This document shows, in pieces, positions 9,144 to 17,826 of a stretch of 64,000 nt of DNA (its first letter is position 1; each line of letters starts with the position of its first letter). The notes beneath the pieces were generated by a model. It was not told where the DNA came from. It saw nothing but the letters and a program-made list of their open reading frames with translations, and did no database searches. The DNA comes from Bacteroides propionicifaciens DSM 19291 = JCM 14649 (GTDB lineage Bacteria; Bacteroidota; Bacteroidia; Bacteroidales; Bacteroidaceae). The stretch is taken from assembly GCF_000375405.1 (NCBI RefSeq), contig NZ_AQWS01000015.1:120-64119 (forward strand). The letters run 5' to 3'. The translations under genes were made by a program, and so were the position numbers.

Positions 9144-10793
9144 ATGGCAACACCTCCATTTAAGTATCAAGCCCCATTTCCAATGGGTAAAGATACAACA
9201 GAATATTATTTACTTACTAAAGATTACGTTTCTACGGCTCAGTTCGAAGGACAGGAAATCCTTAAAGTAGAGCCTGAAGCACTTACTACTTTGGCCAACC
9301 ATGCCTTCAAAGATGTGGCTTTTATGCTTCGTCCTGCTCATAACGAGCAAGTGGCTAAGATTTTGTCTGATCCCGAGGCTAGCGAGAACGACAAGTATGT
9401 TGCTTTAACCTTCTTGCGTAATGCAGAAATTGCAGCTAAAGGTCAATTACCTGTTTGTCAAGATACGGGTACTGCTATTATACTTGGTAAAAAAGGTCAA
9501 AACGTTTGGACTGGTGGTGGTGATGAGGAAGCTCTATCGAAAGGGGTTTATAAGACCTATACCGAAGAAAACTTACGCTATTCTCAAAACGTGCCTTTAG
9601 ATATGTATAATGAGAAGAACACAGGTTGTAATCTTCCTGCTCAAATTGATTTACTATCAGTTGACGGGGGTGAGTATAATTTCTTATGTGTTGCTAAGGG
9701 AGGTGGTTCTGCCAATAAAACTTACTTATATCAGGAAACTAAAGCTCTACTAACTCCAGAGAAACTAGTTCCTTTTCTTGTTGAGAAAATCAAAACTTTG
9801 GGAACTGCAGCTTGTCCTCCTTATCATATTGCTTTTGTGATTGGTGGTACTTCTGCTGAAACCAATCTTAAAACTGTCAAACTCGCTTCGGCTAAATATT
9901 ACGACAACTTGCCTACCCATGGCAACGAGGGTGGTCAAGCATTCCGTGATATTGAGTTGGAAAACAAAGTGCTCGAAGAGGCTCAAAACATTGGCTTAGG
10001 TGCTCAGTTTGGTGGTAAGTATCTTGCACACGATATTCGTATCATCCGTATGCCTCGTCACGGTGCATCTTGCCCAGTGGGTATGGGTGTTTCTTGTTCG
10101 GCTGATAGAAATATAAAAGCTAAGATTAACAAGGATGGTATTTGGATTGAGAAACTAGATGATAACCCAGGACGTTTGATCCCTAAAGAACTCCGCGAAG
10201 CTGGTGAAGGTGAGTCTGTTCGTATTGATTTGAATCTTCCGATGCCAGAGATCTTAAAAGAATTATCAAAGTATCCTGTTGCTACTCGTTTATCTCTTAA
10301 CGGAACTATTATAGTAGGTAGAGATATTGCTCATGCTAAACTTAAAGAACGTCTAGACAAAGGTGAAGGCTTGCCAGAATATATCAAGAATCATCCTATC
10401 TATTATGCAGGTCCTGCAAAGACTCCTCAAGGAATGCCTTGTGGTTCGCTAGGCCCTACAACTGCTGGTCGTATGGATCCTTATGTGAAACTTTTCCAAA
10501 GTCACGGAGGAAGCTTGGTAATGCTAGCCAAAGGTAATCGCGACAAACAAGTTACTGATGCTTGTGCTGAGTTTGGAGGTTTCTATCTTGGTAGTATTGG
10601 TGGTCCTGCTGCTATTCTAGCACAAAACAACATCAAGAGTATCGAGTGTGTTGAATATCCAGAATTGGGTATGGAGGCTATTTATAAAATTGAAGTAGTA
10701 GACTTCCCTGCATTTATCTTAGTTGATGATAAGGGTAACGACTTCTTCAAACAGTTAAAACCTCGCTGCAAAGGTTGTGATTTGAATAAATAA
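9144..10793 (+). CDS. fumB: Class I fumarate hydratase
   Basis: Iron-sulfur fumarase interconverting fumarate and malate in the TCA/fumarate-respiration branch. The 549-residue protein has the two class I domains in one chain. The three cysteines expected to hold the 4Fe-4S cluster are Cys105 (PVCQDTGTA), Cys224 (TAACPPYH) and Cys318 (GVSCSADRN), the same numbers as in E. coli FumA. The C-terminal domain carries [11 protein letters not shown] and [13 protein letters not shown]. The cluster makes the enzyme oxygen-sensitive, which fits an anaerobe. It is a single-gene unit with its own promoter and a strong terminator. FumA and FumB types cannot be told apart from sequence alone. Confidence 0.95.
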   Translation: MATPPFKYQAPFPMGKDTTEYYLLTKDYVSTAQFEGQEILKVEPEALTTLANHAFKDVAFMLRPAHNEQVAKILSDPEASENDKYVALTFLRNAEIAAKGQLPVCQDTGTAIILGKKGQNVWTGGGDEEALSKGVYKTYTEENLRYSQNVPLDMYNEKNTGCNLPAQIDLLSVDGGEYNFLCVAKGGGSANKTYLYQETKALLTPEKLVPFLVEKIKTLGTAACPPYHIAFVIGGTSAETNLKTVKLASAKYYDNLPTHGNEGGQAFRDIELENKVLEEAQNIGLGAQFGGKYLAHDIRIIRMPRHGASCPVGMGVSCSADRNIKAKINKDGIWIEKLDDNPGRLIPKELREAGEGESVRIDLNLPMPEILKELSKYPVATRLSLNGTIIVGRDIAHAKLKERLDKGEGLPEYIKNHPIYYAGPAKTPQGMPCGSLGPTTAGRMDPYVKLFQSHGGSLVMLAKGNRDKQVTDACAEFGGFYLGSIGGPAAILAQNNIKSIECVEYPELGMEAIYKIEVVDFPAFILVDDKGNDFFKQLKPRCKGCDLNK

Positions 10794-10800
10794 TGATTTA

Positions 10801-10829
10801 AACTATCTTGAGTCTTGCTCAAGATAGTT
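10801..10829. other. Perfect hairpin after fumarase
   Basis: AACTATCTTGAG (10801-10812) is perfectly repeated inverted at 10818-10829 with a 5-base loop. No U-tract follows, so it is more likely a 3'-end stabilising stem than a terminator; the true terminator is the next hairpin. Confidence 0.5.
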
Positions 10830-10840
10830 ATTAAAATAGA

Positions 10841-10877
10841 AAAGGGATTGCTTGTTATTAACAGGCAATCCCTTTTT
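10841..10877 (+). terminator. Strong terminator between convergent fumarase and rsgA
   Basis: A 16-bp stem (10841-10856 / 10860-10875, one G-T pair, 3-base loop) starting AAAGGGATTGC and closing GCAATCCCTTT, followed by further T residues. The A-run on the left makes it able to work in both directions. Confidence 0.85.
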
Positions 10878-10917
10878 AGTTGGGTTATATTAAATCTTCT
10901 TTAGGTCTTGGCTTAGA

Positions 10918-11850
10918 CTAAAGAGAAGAACGATATTTTTGTTCAAAATCATCGTCCATCATGCTTAAATAAGAGTGATATCTTGATTCGCTGATGTAAT
11001 GATTCTTAACGGCTTCGAGTACAGCACAGCCAGGCTCGTGCATGTGGATACAGTTGCTAAATCGGCATTTCTTTGAGATCTTAAAGATCTCAGGGAAGAA
11101 GTGACAGATTTCTTCTTTATCCATATTAAATGTGCCAAAACCTTTAATTCCGGGAGTGTCGATGATATAACCTCCTTGAGGTAATTCTAACATCTCCGAA
11201 TAGGTAGTGGTATGAATTCCTGTGTTGTGGTACGATGAAATATCACCAACTTTCATGCCCGAGTCGGGAATGAATTTGTTGATAAATGAACTTTTACCTA
11301 CTCCAGAGTGCCCAGATAAGAGTGTCACCTTACCAGTCAAAACCTTTAGTAGCTCCTCAGTACCCTGACCAGTAATCATAGACGATTTCATGCAGGTGTA
11401 ACCTATAGTATTGTAAAGGTTAATTAACCCGTCTACATAGCTTAGTTCGTCTTGGTTATAAGCATCCATTTTATTGAATAGCAAAATGATTGGGACGCGA
11501 TAGGCTTCGGCAGAGGCCAAAAAACGATCAATGAACACTGTAGATGTTTCGGGATAATTCACCGTAACAAACAGTAGACAATGGTCTATATTGGCTGCTA
11601 ATATATGCGATTGTTTCGAAAGATTCGAAGAACGTCTAACGATGTAGTTCTTGCGATCTTCTATCTCCGTAATGAAGGCAGTACCTTCTGGGTTTATATC
11701 AATACGCACATAGTCTCCAACTACAATAGGATTTGTACTTTGGATATCTTTGAGCCTAAAATTCCCTCGAAGCTTGCAATGTATAACTTGGTTATCATCC
11801 GTTTTTACGTGATACCAGCTACCTGTGTTTTTTATAACTAATCCGTGCAC
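10918..11850 (-). CDS. rsgA: Ribosome small-subunit-dependent GTPase RsgA
   Basis: Circularly permuted GTPase acting in late 30S ribosome assembly. The 310-residue protein has an N-terminal OB fold, then the permuted G motifs: G4 NKMD at 126-129, before G1 GHSGVGKS at 180-187 and G3 DTPG at 231-234. A C-terminal zinc-binding segment has Cys262, Cys267, His269 and Cys275. It is the last gene of the pyrH-frr-rsgA cluster, 10 bases after frr, which fits a ribosome-related operon. Confidence 0.96.
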   Translation of the reverse strand: MHGLVIKNTGSWYHVKTDDNQVIHCKLRGNFRLKDIQSTNPIVVGDYVRIDINPEGTAFITEIEDRKNYIVRRSSNLSKQSHILAANIDHCLLFVTVNYPETSTVFIDRFLASAEAYRVPIILLFNKMDAYNQDELSYVDGLINLYNTIGYTCMKSSMITGQGTEELLKVLTGKVTLLSGHSGVGKSSFINKFIPDSGMKVGDISSYHNTGIHTTTYSEMLELPQGGYIIDTPGIKGFGTFNMDKEEICHFFPEIFKISKKCRFSNCIHMHEPGCAVLEAVKNHYISESRYHSYLSMMDDDFEQKYRSSL

Positions 11851-11860
11851 TTATATAGAG

Positions 11861-12421
11861 TTAGACAGTCATAATTTCTTTTTCTTTCTCTTCTAAGCGC
11901 TCTTCAATTTTCTTGATAAACTTATCGTGTATTTTTTGAAGTTGGTCTTCAGTGGCTTTTTGATTGTCTTCAGGAAGACCCTCTTTTACCGCTTTTTTCA
12001 ACCAATCGATACCGTCACGACGTGCATTACGGATACTGATTTTAGCAGTTTCTGCTTCACCTCTACATTGTTTGGTGAGCTGAATACGTCTTTCTTCAGT
12101 AAGAGGAGGGATACCAATACGAATTACCTCACCGTTGTTCTCAGGCATGATACCCAAGTCAGAGTTGATAATTGCTTTTTCGATGATGGGGAACATACTT
12201 TTATCCCATGGTTTGATGATAATGCTACGCGCGTCTGGGGTAGTTACTGCTGCTACATTGCTGATAGGCATTGAGCTACCATAAGAATCTACACGAATAC
12301 CGTCCAATAGCTTTGGATTGGCTTTACCTGCACGGATATGTGATAATGATTCTTCTAGATATTCTAGAGACATTTCCATGCTTTCTTTTGCATCGTTGAT
12401 ACAAGTATTGACGTCAATCAT
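11861..12421 (-). CDS. frr: Ribosome recycling factor
   Basis: Ribosome recycling factor, which with EF-G splits the post-termination ribosome. At 186 residues it has the usual length, with the family blocks LSHIRAGKANPKLLDGIRVDSYG, near the N-terminus, and IPPLTEERRIQLTKQCRGEAETAKISIRNARRD (given here as a named region, residues about 105-137). The C-terminal part is a long charged helix. It sits between pyrH (31 bases upstream) and rsgA, the common pyrH-frr order. Confidence 0.97.
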   Translation of the reverse strand: MIDVNTCINDAKESMEMSLEYLEESLSHIRAGKANPKLLDGIRVDSYGSSMPISNVAAVTTPDARSIIIKPWDKSMFPIIEKAIINSDLGIMPENNGEVIRIGIPPLTEERRIQLTKQCRGEAETAKISIRNARRDGIDWLKKAVKEGLPEDNQKATEDQLQKIHDKFIKKIEERLEEKEKEIMTV

Positions 12422-12452
12422 ATTTAATATATATTGGTTTTTGAATCTAATG

Positions 12453-13163
12453 TTAATTGTGAACTGTTGTACCGATATTTTCGCCTTGAATTACTTTTTT
12501 AAGGTTACCCACGGTATCCATATCGAAAACAAGTATTGGTAAATTATTCTCTTTGCACATAGCCGTAGCGGTCAAATCCATAACCTTAAGACCTCTGCTA
12601 AATACTTCGTCGTACGTGATTTCTGTAAACTTGGTTGCAGTAGGGTCTTTTTCAGGGTCTGCAGTATAGATACCGTCTACTCGTGTGCCTTTGAGCATAA
12701 TGTCTGCTTCAATCTCAATTCCTCGAAGAGAAGCGCCCGTATCAGTAGTGAAAAATGGGTTACCTGTGCCTGCCGAAAAAATAGCGACCTCTTGATTCTC
12801 TAATGCTTCAATAGCTTTCCATTTGGTGTAAAATTCACCAATTGGTTCCATACGAATCGCAGTGAGTACTTTGGTCTTAACCTGAACCGACTCAAGAGCC
12901 GAACTTAAAGCCAAACTGTTGATCACGGTTGCGAGCATTCCCATTTGGTCGCCCTTGACACGGTCAAATCCTTTTTGAGAACCCGAAAGGCCTCTAAAAA
13001 TGTTACCACCACCAATAACGATACCAACTTGAACACCCATTTGGTGGATTTCTTTGATTTGTGCAGCATACTCGGCTAATCGAGCCTCGTCTATGCCGTA
13101 TTGTTTTTGCCCCATTAAGCTTTCTCCACTTAGCTTTAGAAGCACTCTTTTATATCTTGCCAT
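12453..13163 (-). CDS. pyrH: UMP kinase
   Basis: Uridylate kinase converting UMP to UDP in pyrimidine nucleotide synthesis. The 236-residue amino-acid-kinase-fold protein shows the family motifs KLSGESLMG near the N-terminus, GGGNIFRG (about 52-59), GTGNPFFTTDTGASLRG and TRVDGIYTADP. It is the first gene of the pyrH-frr-rsgA cluster, with a -7 element 19 bases upstream of its start. Confidence 0.97.
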   Translation of the reverse strand: MARYKRVLLKLSGESLMGQKQYGIDEARLAEYAAQIKEIHQMGVQVGIVIGGGNIFRGLSGSQKGFDRVKGDQMGMLATVINSLALSSALESVQVKTKVLTAIRMEPIGEFYTKWKAIEALENQEVAIFSAGTGNPFFTTDTGASLRGIEIEADIMLKGTRVDGIYTADPEKDPTATKFTEITYDEVFSRGLKVMDLTATAMCKENNLPILVFDMDTVGNLKKVIQGENIGTTVHN

Positions 13164-13182
13164 AAAATATCAATTTGTTAGG

Positions 13183-13190
13183 CAAATTTA
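13183..13190 (-). promoter_or_regulatory. -7 element of the pyrH operon
   Basis: Read on the minus strand, TAAATTTG matches TAnnTTTG about 20 bases before pyrH. No clear -33 partner. Confidence 0.5.
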
Positions 13191-13235
13191 CGTAAAAAAA
13201 TGCAGATGATAAAAATTAGATAAACAATAAGATGT

Positions 13236-13243
13236 TATCTTTG
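13236..13243 (+). promoter_or_regulatory. -7 element upstream of the TPR-protein gene
   Basis: TATCTTTG, a full match to the consensus, about 70 bases before the start at 13313. Confidence 0.5.
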
Positions 13244-13312
13244 TATATATTACTGTAGTTGTATAACAACTGTTTAATATAACCAATTAGCTTATCTATT
13301 CAATAATTATTC

Positions 13313-13996
13313 ATGAAAATTTTATTACTTATTTTCTTGTTTTTGACTCCTCTGATGACTCAGGCTCAATCTCAAATGCCAGATTCGATCATGTCAAAAA
13401 TGCTTATTTCGCTGGAGGACGAGAAGTGGGGCGAGGTAATTGGTTTGTTTCATCAATTTGCTAATCTTGACCCTGAAAATGCAGAGGTGTTTTACTGGGT
13501 AAGAGCCTCCGATAAACCTGCTCTTAGTGATACTTTATTGGTAAGTCTAGCAGATATTTACTTCCATAAGGGTAAACTCGACAAGTCGTTGGGTCTTTAT
13601 AAAGAGTATTGTAAAAACACTAGCTCATTTAGTGTAAGCGAGCTACTCGTTTTGGCACAACGACTAACTGATATTGGTGAGGTGAGGCTTACGCAAGAAC
13701 TTTACCGTCAAGTCATCGCTCAAGATCCTAACAACCTGAATGCGAACCTCTTTTTGGGTAATTATATTTATCTGCGTGCAGAAAAAGAGCGTCGCAGATT
13801 ATTGTTTAATTACGAGCGTAAACGTAAGCCGACTCATATGGAGTATGTGGAGTATCGTAATAAGCTAAAGGATCTTTATACCTTTTCGTATTGTGAAGCT
13901 TATATTTATCTAACAAAGGCTTATGCTAAAATTAAGTCTGTTGAAATTCGAAGAATGCTAGCCCATATTGATAAACTCAAAGATGAGGTTTTATAA
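13313..13996 (+). CDS. Exported tetratricopeptide-repeat protein of unknown role
   Basis: A 227-residue protein with a signal peptide (Met-Lys, hydrophobic core, cleavage after Thr-Gln-Ala). The rest is helical and repeat-like: SLADIYFHKGKLDKSLGLYKEY and LTQELYRQVIAQDPNNLNANLFLGNYIYL read as TPR units, placing it in the periplasm as a likely scaffold or interaction protein. It is a single gene, divergent from pyrH and convergent with birA. A more specific function is not visible. Confidence 0.75.
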   Translation: MKILLLIFLFLTPLMTQAQSQMPDSIMSKMLISLEDEKWGEVIGLFHQFANLDPENAEVFYWVRASDKPALSDTLLVSLADIYFHKGKLDKSLGLYKEYCKNTSSFSVSELLVLAQRLTDIGEVRLTQELYRQVIAQDPNNLNANLFLGNYIYLRAEKERRRLLFNYERKRKPTHMEYVEYRNKLKDLYTFSYCEAYIYLTKAYAKIKSVEIRRMLAHIDKLKDEVL

Positions 13997-14034
13997 GATT
14001 TTAATCTTGTCAATAGCCTGTTGATACTTCTACA

Positions 14035-14781
14035 TTAAATTACAAACTGAACCTCCTTAAACAAGTAGGTTCTTTTTTTGTCCTTATCATCCACTAAGTT
14101 TAAGGCTCCATCGTGAGCTACGGATTCTATCTTAGCTTTAAATTTGACCCCTTCTTTATCTTTAAACTGATGATACCCCTCAGCTCTAAATAATAAAGAC
14201 TGATACTCCTCCGCTATCTTATCGTAGGCTTTGCCTTTAAGCATCTCAAGATATCGCTCCAGATGCTGGTGAAACTCCAGTAGAATATCATCTGAGTTTT
14301 GCTCCTTATAAGTAATTGAATGGATGGATGTAGGGTTGGGCACAGCGGGAGAAAACTTGACTTGATTCACATTTAAACCAATCCCAATAACGCTCTCTTT
14401 GATTTGCATGCCCTCTAAGTCGTTTTCAATAAGTATACCTGCAACTTTGTTCTCCTTCCAATAAATATCGTTGGGCCATTTTATTTTGAACTCTTTGCTG
14501 AATTGTCTTAGTGTAGCTATAAGCGCTAAAGAAACAATTTCGGAGAGTATAAAATGCTTGGCTATGGGTAGCTCTGTGGGTCTTAGTAAGACGCTAAAAA
14601 GTAGATTCTTATTATTTTCTGCTTCCCAGAAATTACCTCTCTGACCTTTGCCCGCAGTTTGAAAGTTTGCTTGTACGTACGTGAAGTCAGGGAGCTGCTC
14701 TTGAGTCTTTAGTGCCTTAAGAAAATTATTGGTCGAGTCTATAAGCTCAAGACGGATAATATTGGGAGTTTGCTTGTTCAT
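14035..14781 (-). CDS. birA: Biotin-[acetyl-CoA-carboxylase] ligase, catalytic-only form
   Basis: Transfers biotin to the carrier domain of biotin-dependent carboxylases. The family signature is present as GKGQRGNFWEAENNKNLLFS (around residues 44-63), followed by KWPNDIYW and VAGILIEN, which contact biotinyl-AMP. At 248 residues it lacks the N-terminal winged-helix domain of E. coli BirA, so it is an enzyme and not a repressor. It starts 3 bases after the YraN-family gene upstream, so the two are probably co-transcribed. Confidence 0.93.
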   Translation of the reverse strand: MNKQTPNIIRLELIDSTNNFLKALKTQEQLPDFTYVQANFQTAGKGQRGNFWEAENNKNLLFSVLLRPTELPIAKHFILSEIVSLALIATLRQFSKEFKIKWPNDIYWKENKVAGILIENDLEGMQIKESVIGIGLNVNQVKFSPAVPNPTSIHSITYKEQNSDDILLEFHQHLERYLEMLKGKAYDKIAEEYQSLLFRAEGYHQFKDKEGVKFKAKIESVAHDGALNLVDDKDKKRTYLFKEVQFVI

Positions 14782-14784
14782 AAG

Positions 14785-15147
14785 TCAAAAAATAAAAGGT
14801 CGTATGACATCTTCGTAATGGATAAATTCGGTGGGTTGGCTTGTGATAATTGTAATCAGATCGAACCGTATTTCAAAATCTATTTTATGGCTTTTGATGT
14901 AGTGACTTGCCGCTACAAGAATGTTTTTTTGCTTTTTGAGCGTGAAGGCCTGGTAGGGCTCGCCGTAGAGTTTGTTCTCTCGGGTCTTGACCTCTATAAA
15001 ACTGAGTGTGTTCGACTTTAGTGCGATGATGTCAATCTCCAGATGTCGATAAGTCCAGTTCAACTCTATAATTTTATATCCATGAGCTTCAAGATATAAT
15101 TTCGCCTCTTCTTCTCCTTTTTGCCCTAAAATATTGTGTTTTGCCAT
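14785..15147 (-). CDS. YraN-family (UPF0102) endonuclease-fold protein
   Basis: Small protein of the YraN/UPF0102 family, a restriction-endonuclease-like fold of unknown cellular role. The start at 15147 gives 120 residues beginning Met-Ala-Lys-His-Asn and matches the family length; the frame stays open 40 codons upstream, but that part is not family-like. Core residues are visible in HLEIDIIAL and FIEVKTR (Asp and Glu-x-Lys of the nuclease core), while the usual Gly of GEID is Leu here. Followed 3 bases later by birA. Confidence 0.88.
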   Translation of the reverse strand: MAKHNILGQKGEEEAKLYLEAHGYKIIELNWTYRHLEIDIIALKSNTLSFIEVKTRENKLYGEPYQAFTLKKQKNILVAASHYIKSHKIDFEIRFDLITIITSQPTEFIHYEDVIRPFIF

Positions 15148-15176
15148 CTTAATTGTAAAAATACAATATTTATTAT

Positions 15177-15206
15177 TTTGCAATTCAATAAGTAACGGTA
15201 TTTTTG
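15177..15206 (+). promoter_or_regulatory. Promoter of the small gene-tadA pair
   Basis: -33 TTTG (15177-15180) and -7 TATTTTTG (15199-15206), 18 bases apart. The start codon at 15214 lies only 7 bases past the -7 element, so transcription would begin at or next to the start codon. Confidence 0.6.
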
Positions 15207-15213
15207 TAAAATA

Positions 15214-15441
15214 ATGACAAAGAAGGATAAATCTATAGGTAGTAATCAGGAGGTTAAACGGTATCAACGTTTGACTTGCTTTCTGAGTGAAGAAGAACTG
15301 ACCTTTATTGATGCTTATTTGAAAAACAATAAGATTGCTAATCGGTCAAAGTGGCTTCGTGAGACTATCCTTTTATTTATTCATAAGGATTTGGATAACA
15401 AATATCCCACACTCTTTGACGAACATGAAATGCGAAGATGA
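15214..15441 (+). CDS. Small basic conserved protein upstream of tadA
   Basis: A 75-residue protein with a basic N-terminus and the pattern RYQRLTCFLSEEELTFID, two predicted helices and a charged tail ending His-Glu-Met-Arg-Arg. The strand-helix-helix layout resembles ribbon-helix-helix DNA-binding proteins, but the resemblance is weak and no function is claimed. Its stop overlaps the tadA start by 4 bases (ATGA), implying translational coupling. The promoter sits so close to the ATG that the transcript may be leaderless. Confidence 0.7.
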   Translation: MTKKDKSIGSNQEVKRYQRLTCFLSEEELTFIDAYLKNNKIANRSKWLRETILLFIHKDLDNKYPTLFDEHEMRR

Positions 15442-15881
15442 ATAATTTGAAAGATGATGCCTATTATATGGGTTTGGCACTCCAAGAGGCTGAAAAGGCC
15501 ATGTTTGCAGGAGAGATTCCTGTTGGAGCTGTTGTGGTTTCTAACGGGACTGTCATAGCGCGAGCTCACAACCTGACAGAACGCCTTACTGATGTTACAG
15601 CACATGCAGAGATGCAGGTCATAACAATGGCAGCAAGTTCGCTTGGAGGTAAGTATTTGAAAGATTGCACGCTTTATGTGACCTTAGAGCCCTGCGTTAT
15701 GTGTGCGGGTGCAATAGGTTGGGCGCAAGTAAGTCGCTTAGTGATTGGTGCAGGAGACAGCAAGAAAGGGTATAGTTTGTTGGCACCTAATGCGCTTCAC
15801 CCTAAGACTGAAGTTGTAAGGGGTGTACAGCATGAAAAATCGGCAGAACTGATTCAGGAGTTTTTTGCAAAAAGAAGGTAG
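15438..15881 (+). CDS. tadA: tRNA-specific adenosine deaminase TadA
   Basis: Zinc-dependent deaminase that makes inosine at the wobble position of tRNA-Arg. The 147-residue protein has the cytidine-deaminase-fold motifs His56-Ala-Glu58 (TAHAEMQ) and Pro85-Cys86-Val-Met-Cys89, giving the three zinc ligands and the proton-shuttling Glu. It overlaps the small upstream gene by 4 bases and converges on the DUF4834 gene, with only 3 bases between stops. Confidence 0.95.
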   Translation: MNNLKDDAYYMGLALQEAEKAMFAGEIPVGAVVVSNGTVIARAHNLTERLTDVTAHAEMQVITMAASSLGGKYLKDCTLYVTLEPCVMCAGAIGWAQVSRLVIGAGDSKKGYSLLAPNALHPKTEVVRGVQHEKSAELIQEFFAKRR

Positions 15882-15884
15882 TAC

Positions 15885-16130
15885 TTACTCGTCAACTTCT
15901 TCATAATCTACATATTCCCCCTCATCTTTACCAATTACTTTTTTCTGTTGAGCTGTTCCTTCGGTATTGATAGAGGTTTCGCCCTCTTTCCTCGCTCTAT
16001 AACCTTTTGATTGTTGGTAGGTTTGTTTACCTTTTCCTCTAAAAAGAAGAATCAAGTATTTTAGGTAGCCCACTACCATGGATACAATTAGGATAATGAT
16101 AATTATGGGGATAAGAAGAAGTTTTAGCAT
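15885..16130 (-). CDS. DUF4834-family small membrane protein
   Basis: An 81-residue protein with one N-terminal membrane helix (a run of Leu, Ile and Val), a short basic stretch, and a hydrophilic tail rich in Glu and Asp ending DYEEVDE. This matches the DUF4834 family of Bacteroidota; its function is unknown. Confidence 0.75.
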   Translation of the reverse strand: MLKLLLIPIIIIILIVSMVVGYLKYLILLFRGKGKQTYQQSKGYRARKEGETSINTEGTAQQKKVIGKDEGEYVDYEEVDE

Positions 16131-16182
16131 GACGGTATGAGTTTGATAATTTGTATAAGTAGATACAATATCTATGCCAATC

Positions 16183-16896
16183 TTACTTATTTGCCTTCTG
16201 TGTCAACAACGAAAGTATAATGTACCACGTAATTACAGCTGCTATTCCACTAAGTTTAAAGATGATTAGCATAGGAATTGACACTAAAATAAAAATATAG
16301 CTTATTTTATTGTCTTTCCATCCTAAATTCTTGAATTTTAGGGAGAACATTGGGATTTCCGCAGTTAATAATAATGAAAACACAATTACTAATGCTACTA
16401 TAACTACAGCGTTGACATGCATAAGTAATAAGTCGCCAGCACCTACAATTAGTGAACCCCAAAATAGCGCGTTGGCTGGTGTGGGTAATCCAATAAATGA
16501 GCTGGTTTGTCTTTCATCAACATTGAATTTTGCCAAGCGAAGGGCAGAAAACACGGCAATAATAAATGCTAAATAGGGAATATAGCTTTGTATGGGTGTT
16601 AAAAAATCAGGATAATGTAATCCTGACTCTTTAAGAAAACTGAAGACAATTAGGGCTGGAGCAACTCCAAAGCTAACATCGTCAGCCAAAGAGTCGAGCT
16701 CTTTGCCTATGGGCGAATGTGCATTAAGAAGACGAGCCAGCATGCCGTCGAAAAAATCGAATATGGCACTCAGGATAATGAAGCCTAATGCTAGCTCGTA
16801 TTTTGATTCAAAGGCCATTACAGATGCAATGCACCCTGAAAATAAATTCAGACATGTAACAGTATTCGGTATATGGCGAGTAATGGCATTTGACAT
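16183..16896 (-). CDS. pssA: CDP-diacylglycerol-serine O-phosphatidyltransferase
   Basis: Makes phosphatidylserine from CDP-diacylglycerol and serine, the step before decarboxylation to phosphatidylethanolamine. The CDP-alcohol phosphotransferase signature DG-x2-AR-x8-G-x3-D-x3-D is complete (DGMLAR through GKELDSLAD, about residues 49-71). Several membrane helices fill the rest of the 237 residues. It is 7 bases downstream of psd on the same strand, so both enzymes of the pathway come from one operon. Confidence 0.95.
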   Translation of the reverse strand: MSNAITRHIPNTVTCLNLFSGCIASVMAFESKYELALGFIILSAIFDFFDGMLARLLNAHSPIGKELDSLADDVSFGVAPALIVFSFLKESGLHYPDFLTPIQSYIPYLAFIIAVFSALRLAKFNVDERQTSSFIGLPTPANALFWGSLIVGAGDLLLMHVNAVVIVALVIVFSLLLTAEIPMFSLKFKNLGWKDNKISYIFILVSIPMLIIFKLSGIAAVITWYIILSLLTQKANK

Positions 16897-16903
16897 ATTT
16901 CTT

Positions 16904-17599
16904 CTATTTTAAGTTTGCAATAATCGTTTGGTTACCTGTTGTTAAGTCGCCAACCTTTACGAGAGGTTCTGAACCAATAGGTAAGTAAACATCAACACGT
17001 GAGCCTAATTTAATAAAGCCCATATGTTCATCGATAAAACATTCTTCTCCTTCTTTAGCATAAGTAACGATGCGTCGAGCCATAGCGCCAGCAATCTGAC
17101 GAGCCATAACTTCTTGTCCCTCTGGAGTCTCTATAACTACCATTGAGCGCTCATTATCTGTACTAGCTTTAGGAAGCCAAGCTTTCATGAATTTGCCGTT
17201 CTGATGACCGACTTTCTTCACTGTGCCTTCTACTGGATACCAGTTGGCGTGAACATTTAATACACTCATGAAGATAGAGATCATTAGCCTCTTTTCATGG
17301 AAGTACTCATTTTCATACACTTCCTCAACGACAACTACTTTGCCGTCTGCAGGGGCTACTACTGTTTTTTCCACTTCCCCTTCAAAACGTCTGATAGGAC
17401 ATCTGAAGAAATTTATGAGTAACAAGTAAACTGCTGCACTAACTGTTAATACTAAATAGAATAGGATTCTACTTGGTACAAACTTGTATAGTACGAGGTT
17501 AATAATTAAAAAAGCAATAAAGCTTACCACTAATGTTGAGATTCCCTCATGGTGGAGTCTCACTTTTTTTAGTTTTTTCAATCTTGTTGAACGATTCAT
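16904..17599 (-). CDS. psd: Phosphatidylserine decarboxylase, short form
   Basis: Pyruvoyl-dependent decarboxylase that turns phosphatidylserine into phosphatidylethanolamine. It is the short bacterial/archaeal type (231 residues) with two N-terminal membrane segments (about 22-64), VAPADGKV, the [15 protein letters not shown] block, and the self-cleavage site Leu198-Gly199-Ser200, where Ser becomes the pyruvoyl group. First gene of the psd-pssA operon, with a -7 element 26 bases upstream. Confidence 0.95.
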   Translation of the reverse strand: MNRSTRLKKLKKVRLHHEGISTLVVSFIAFLIINLVLYKFVPSRILFYLVLTVSAAVYLLLINFFRCPIRRFEGEVEKTVVAPADGKVVVVEEVYENEYFHEKRLMISIFMSVLNVHANWYPVEGTVKKVGHQNGKFMKAWLPKASTDNERSMVVIETPEGQEVMARQIAGAMARRIVTYAKEGEECFIDEHMGFIKLGSRVDVYLPIGSEPLVKVGDLTTGNQTIIANLK

Positions 17600-17624
17600 A
17601 AATGTAATAAAATCTATTTGTTAG

Positions 17625-17632
17625 CAAAAGTA
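17625..17632 (-). promoter_or_regulatory. -7 element of psd-pssA
   Basis: TACTTTTG on the minus strand matches TAnnTTTG, 26 bases before psd. Confidence 0.5.
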
Positions 17633-17676
17633 GGCTTAATTTAAAATATCAGCAAAAAAAAGAGATTATAATATGG

Positions 17677-17708
17677 TTTTGTTGGTAACTTTGTCATATA
17701 TACCTTTG
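17677..17708 (+). promoter_or_regulatory. dnaE promoter with long leader
   Basis: -33 TTTTG (17677-17681) and -7 TACCTTTG (17701-17708) with a 19-base spacer, a full Bacteroidetes promoter. It predicts a leader of about 110 bases before dnaE. A second -7-like TAACTTTG lies at 17686-17693, but without a -33 element. Confidence 0.65.
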
Positions 17709-17826
17709 TATTTAGTAGGATATTGTCTTATTCGTAGTGTTTCATCGCACTTTCAATTGTCTTCACTCTTGAGAATATATACAATCCTATTATCTTAGTA
17801 ATAAATATCTTAGCTATCCATATTAT

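Noticed and set aside
9765-9986. Minus-strand frame inside fumarase and many similar opposite-strand frames
   Set aside because: They lie wholly within strongly supported genes, lack initiation context and show no family features.
10801-10829. Perfect hairpin as a second fumarase terminator
   Set aside because: No T-run follows; the hairpin at 10841-10877 with a T-run is the actual terminator.
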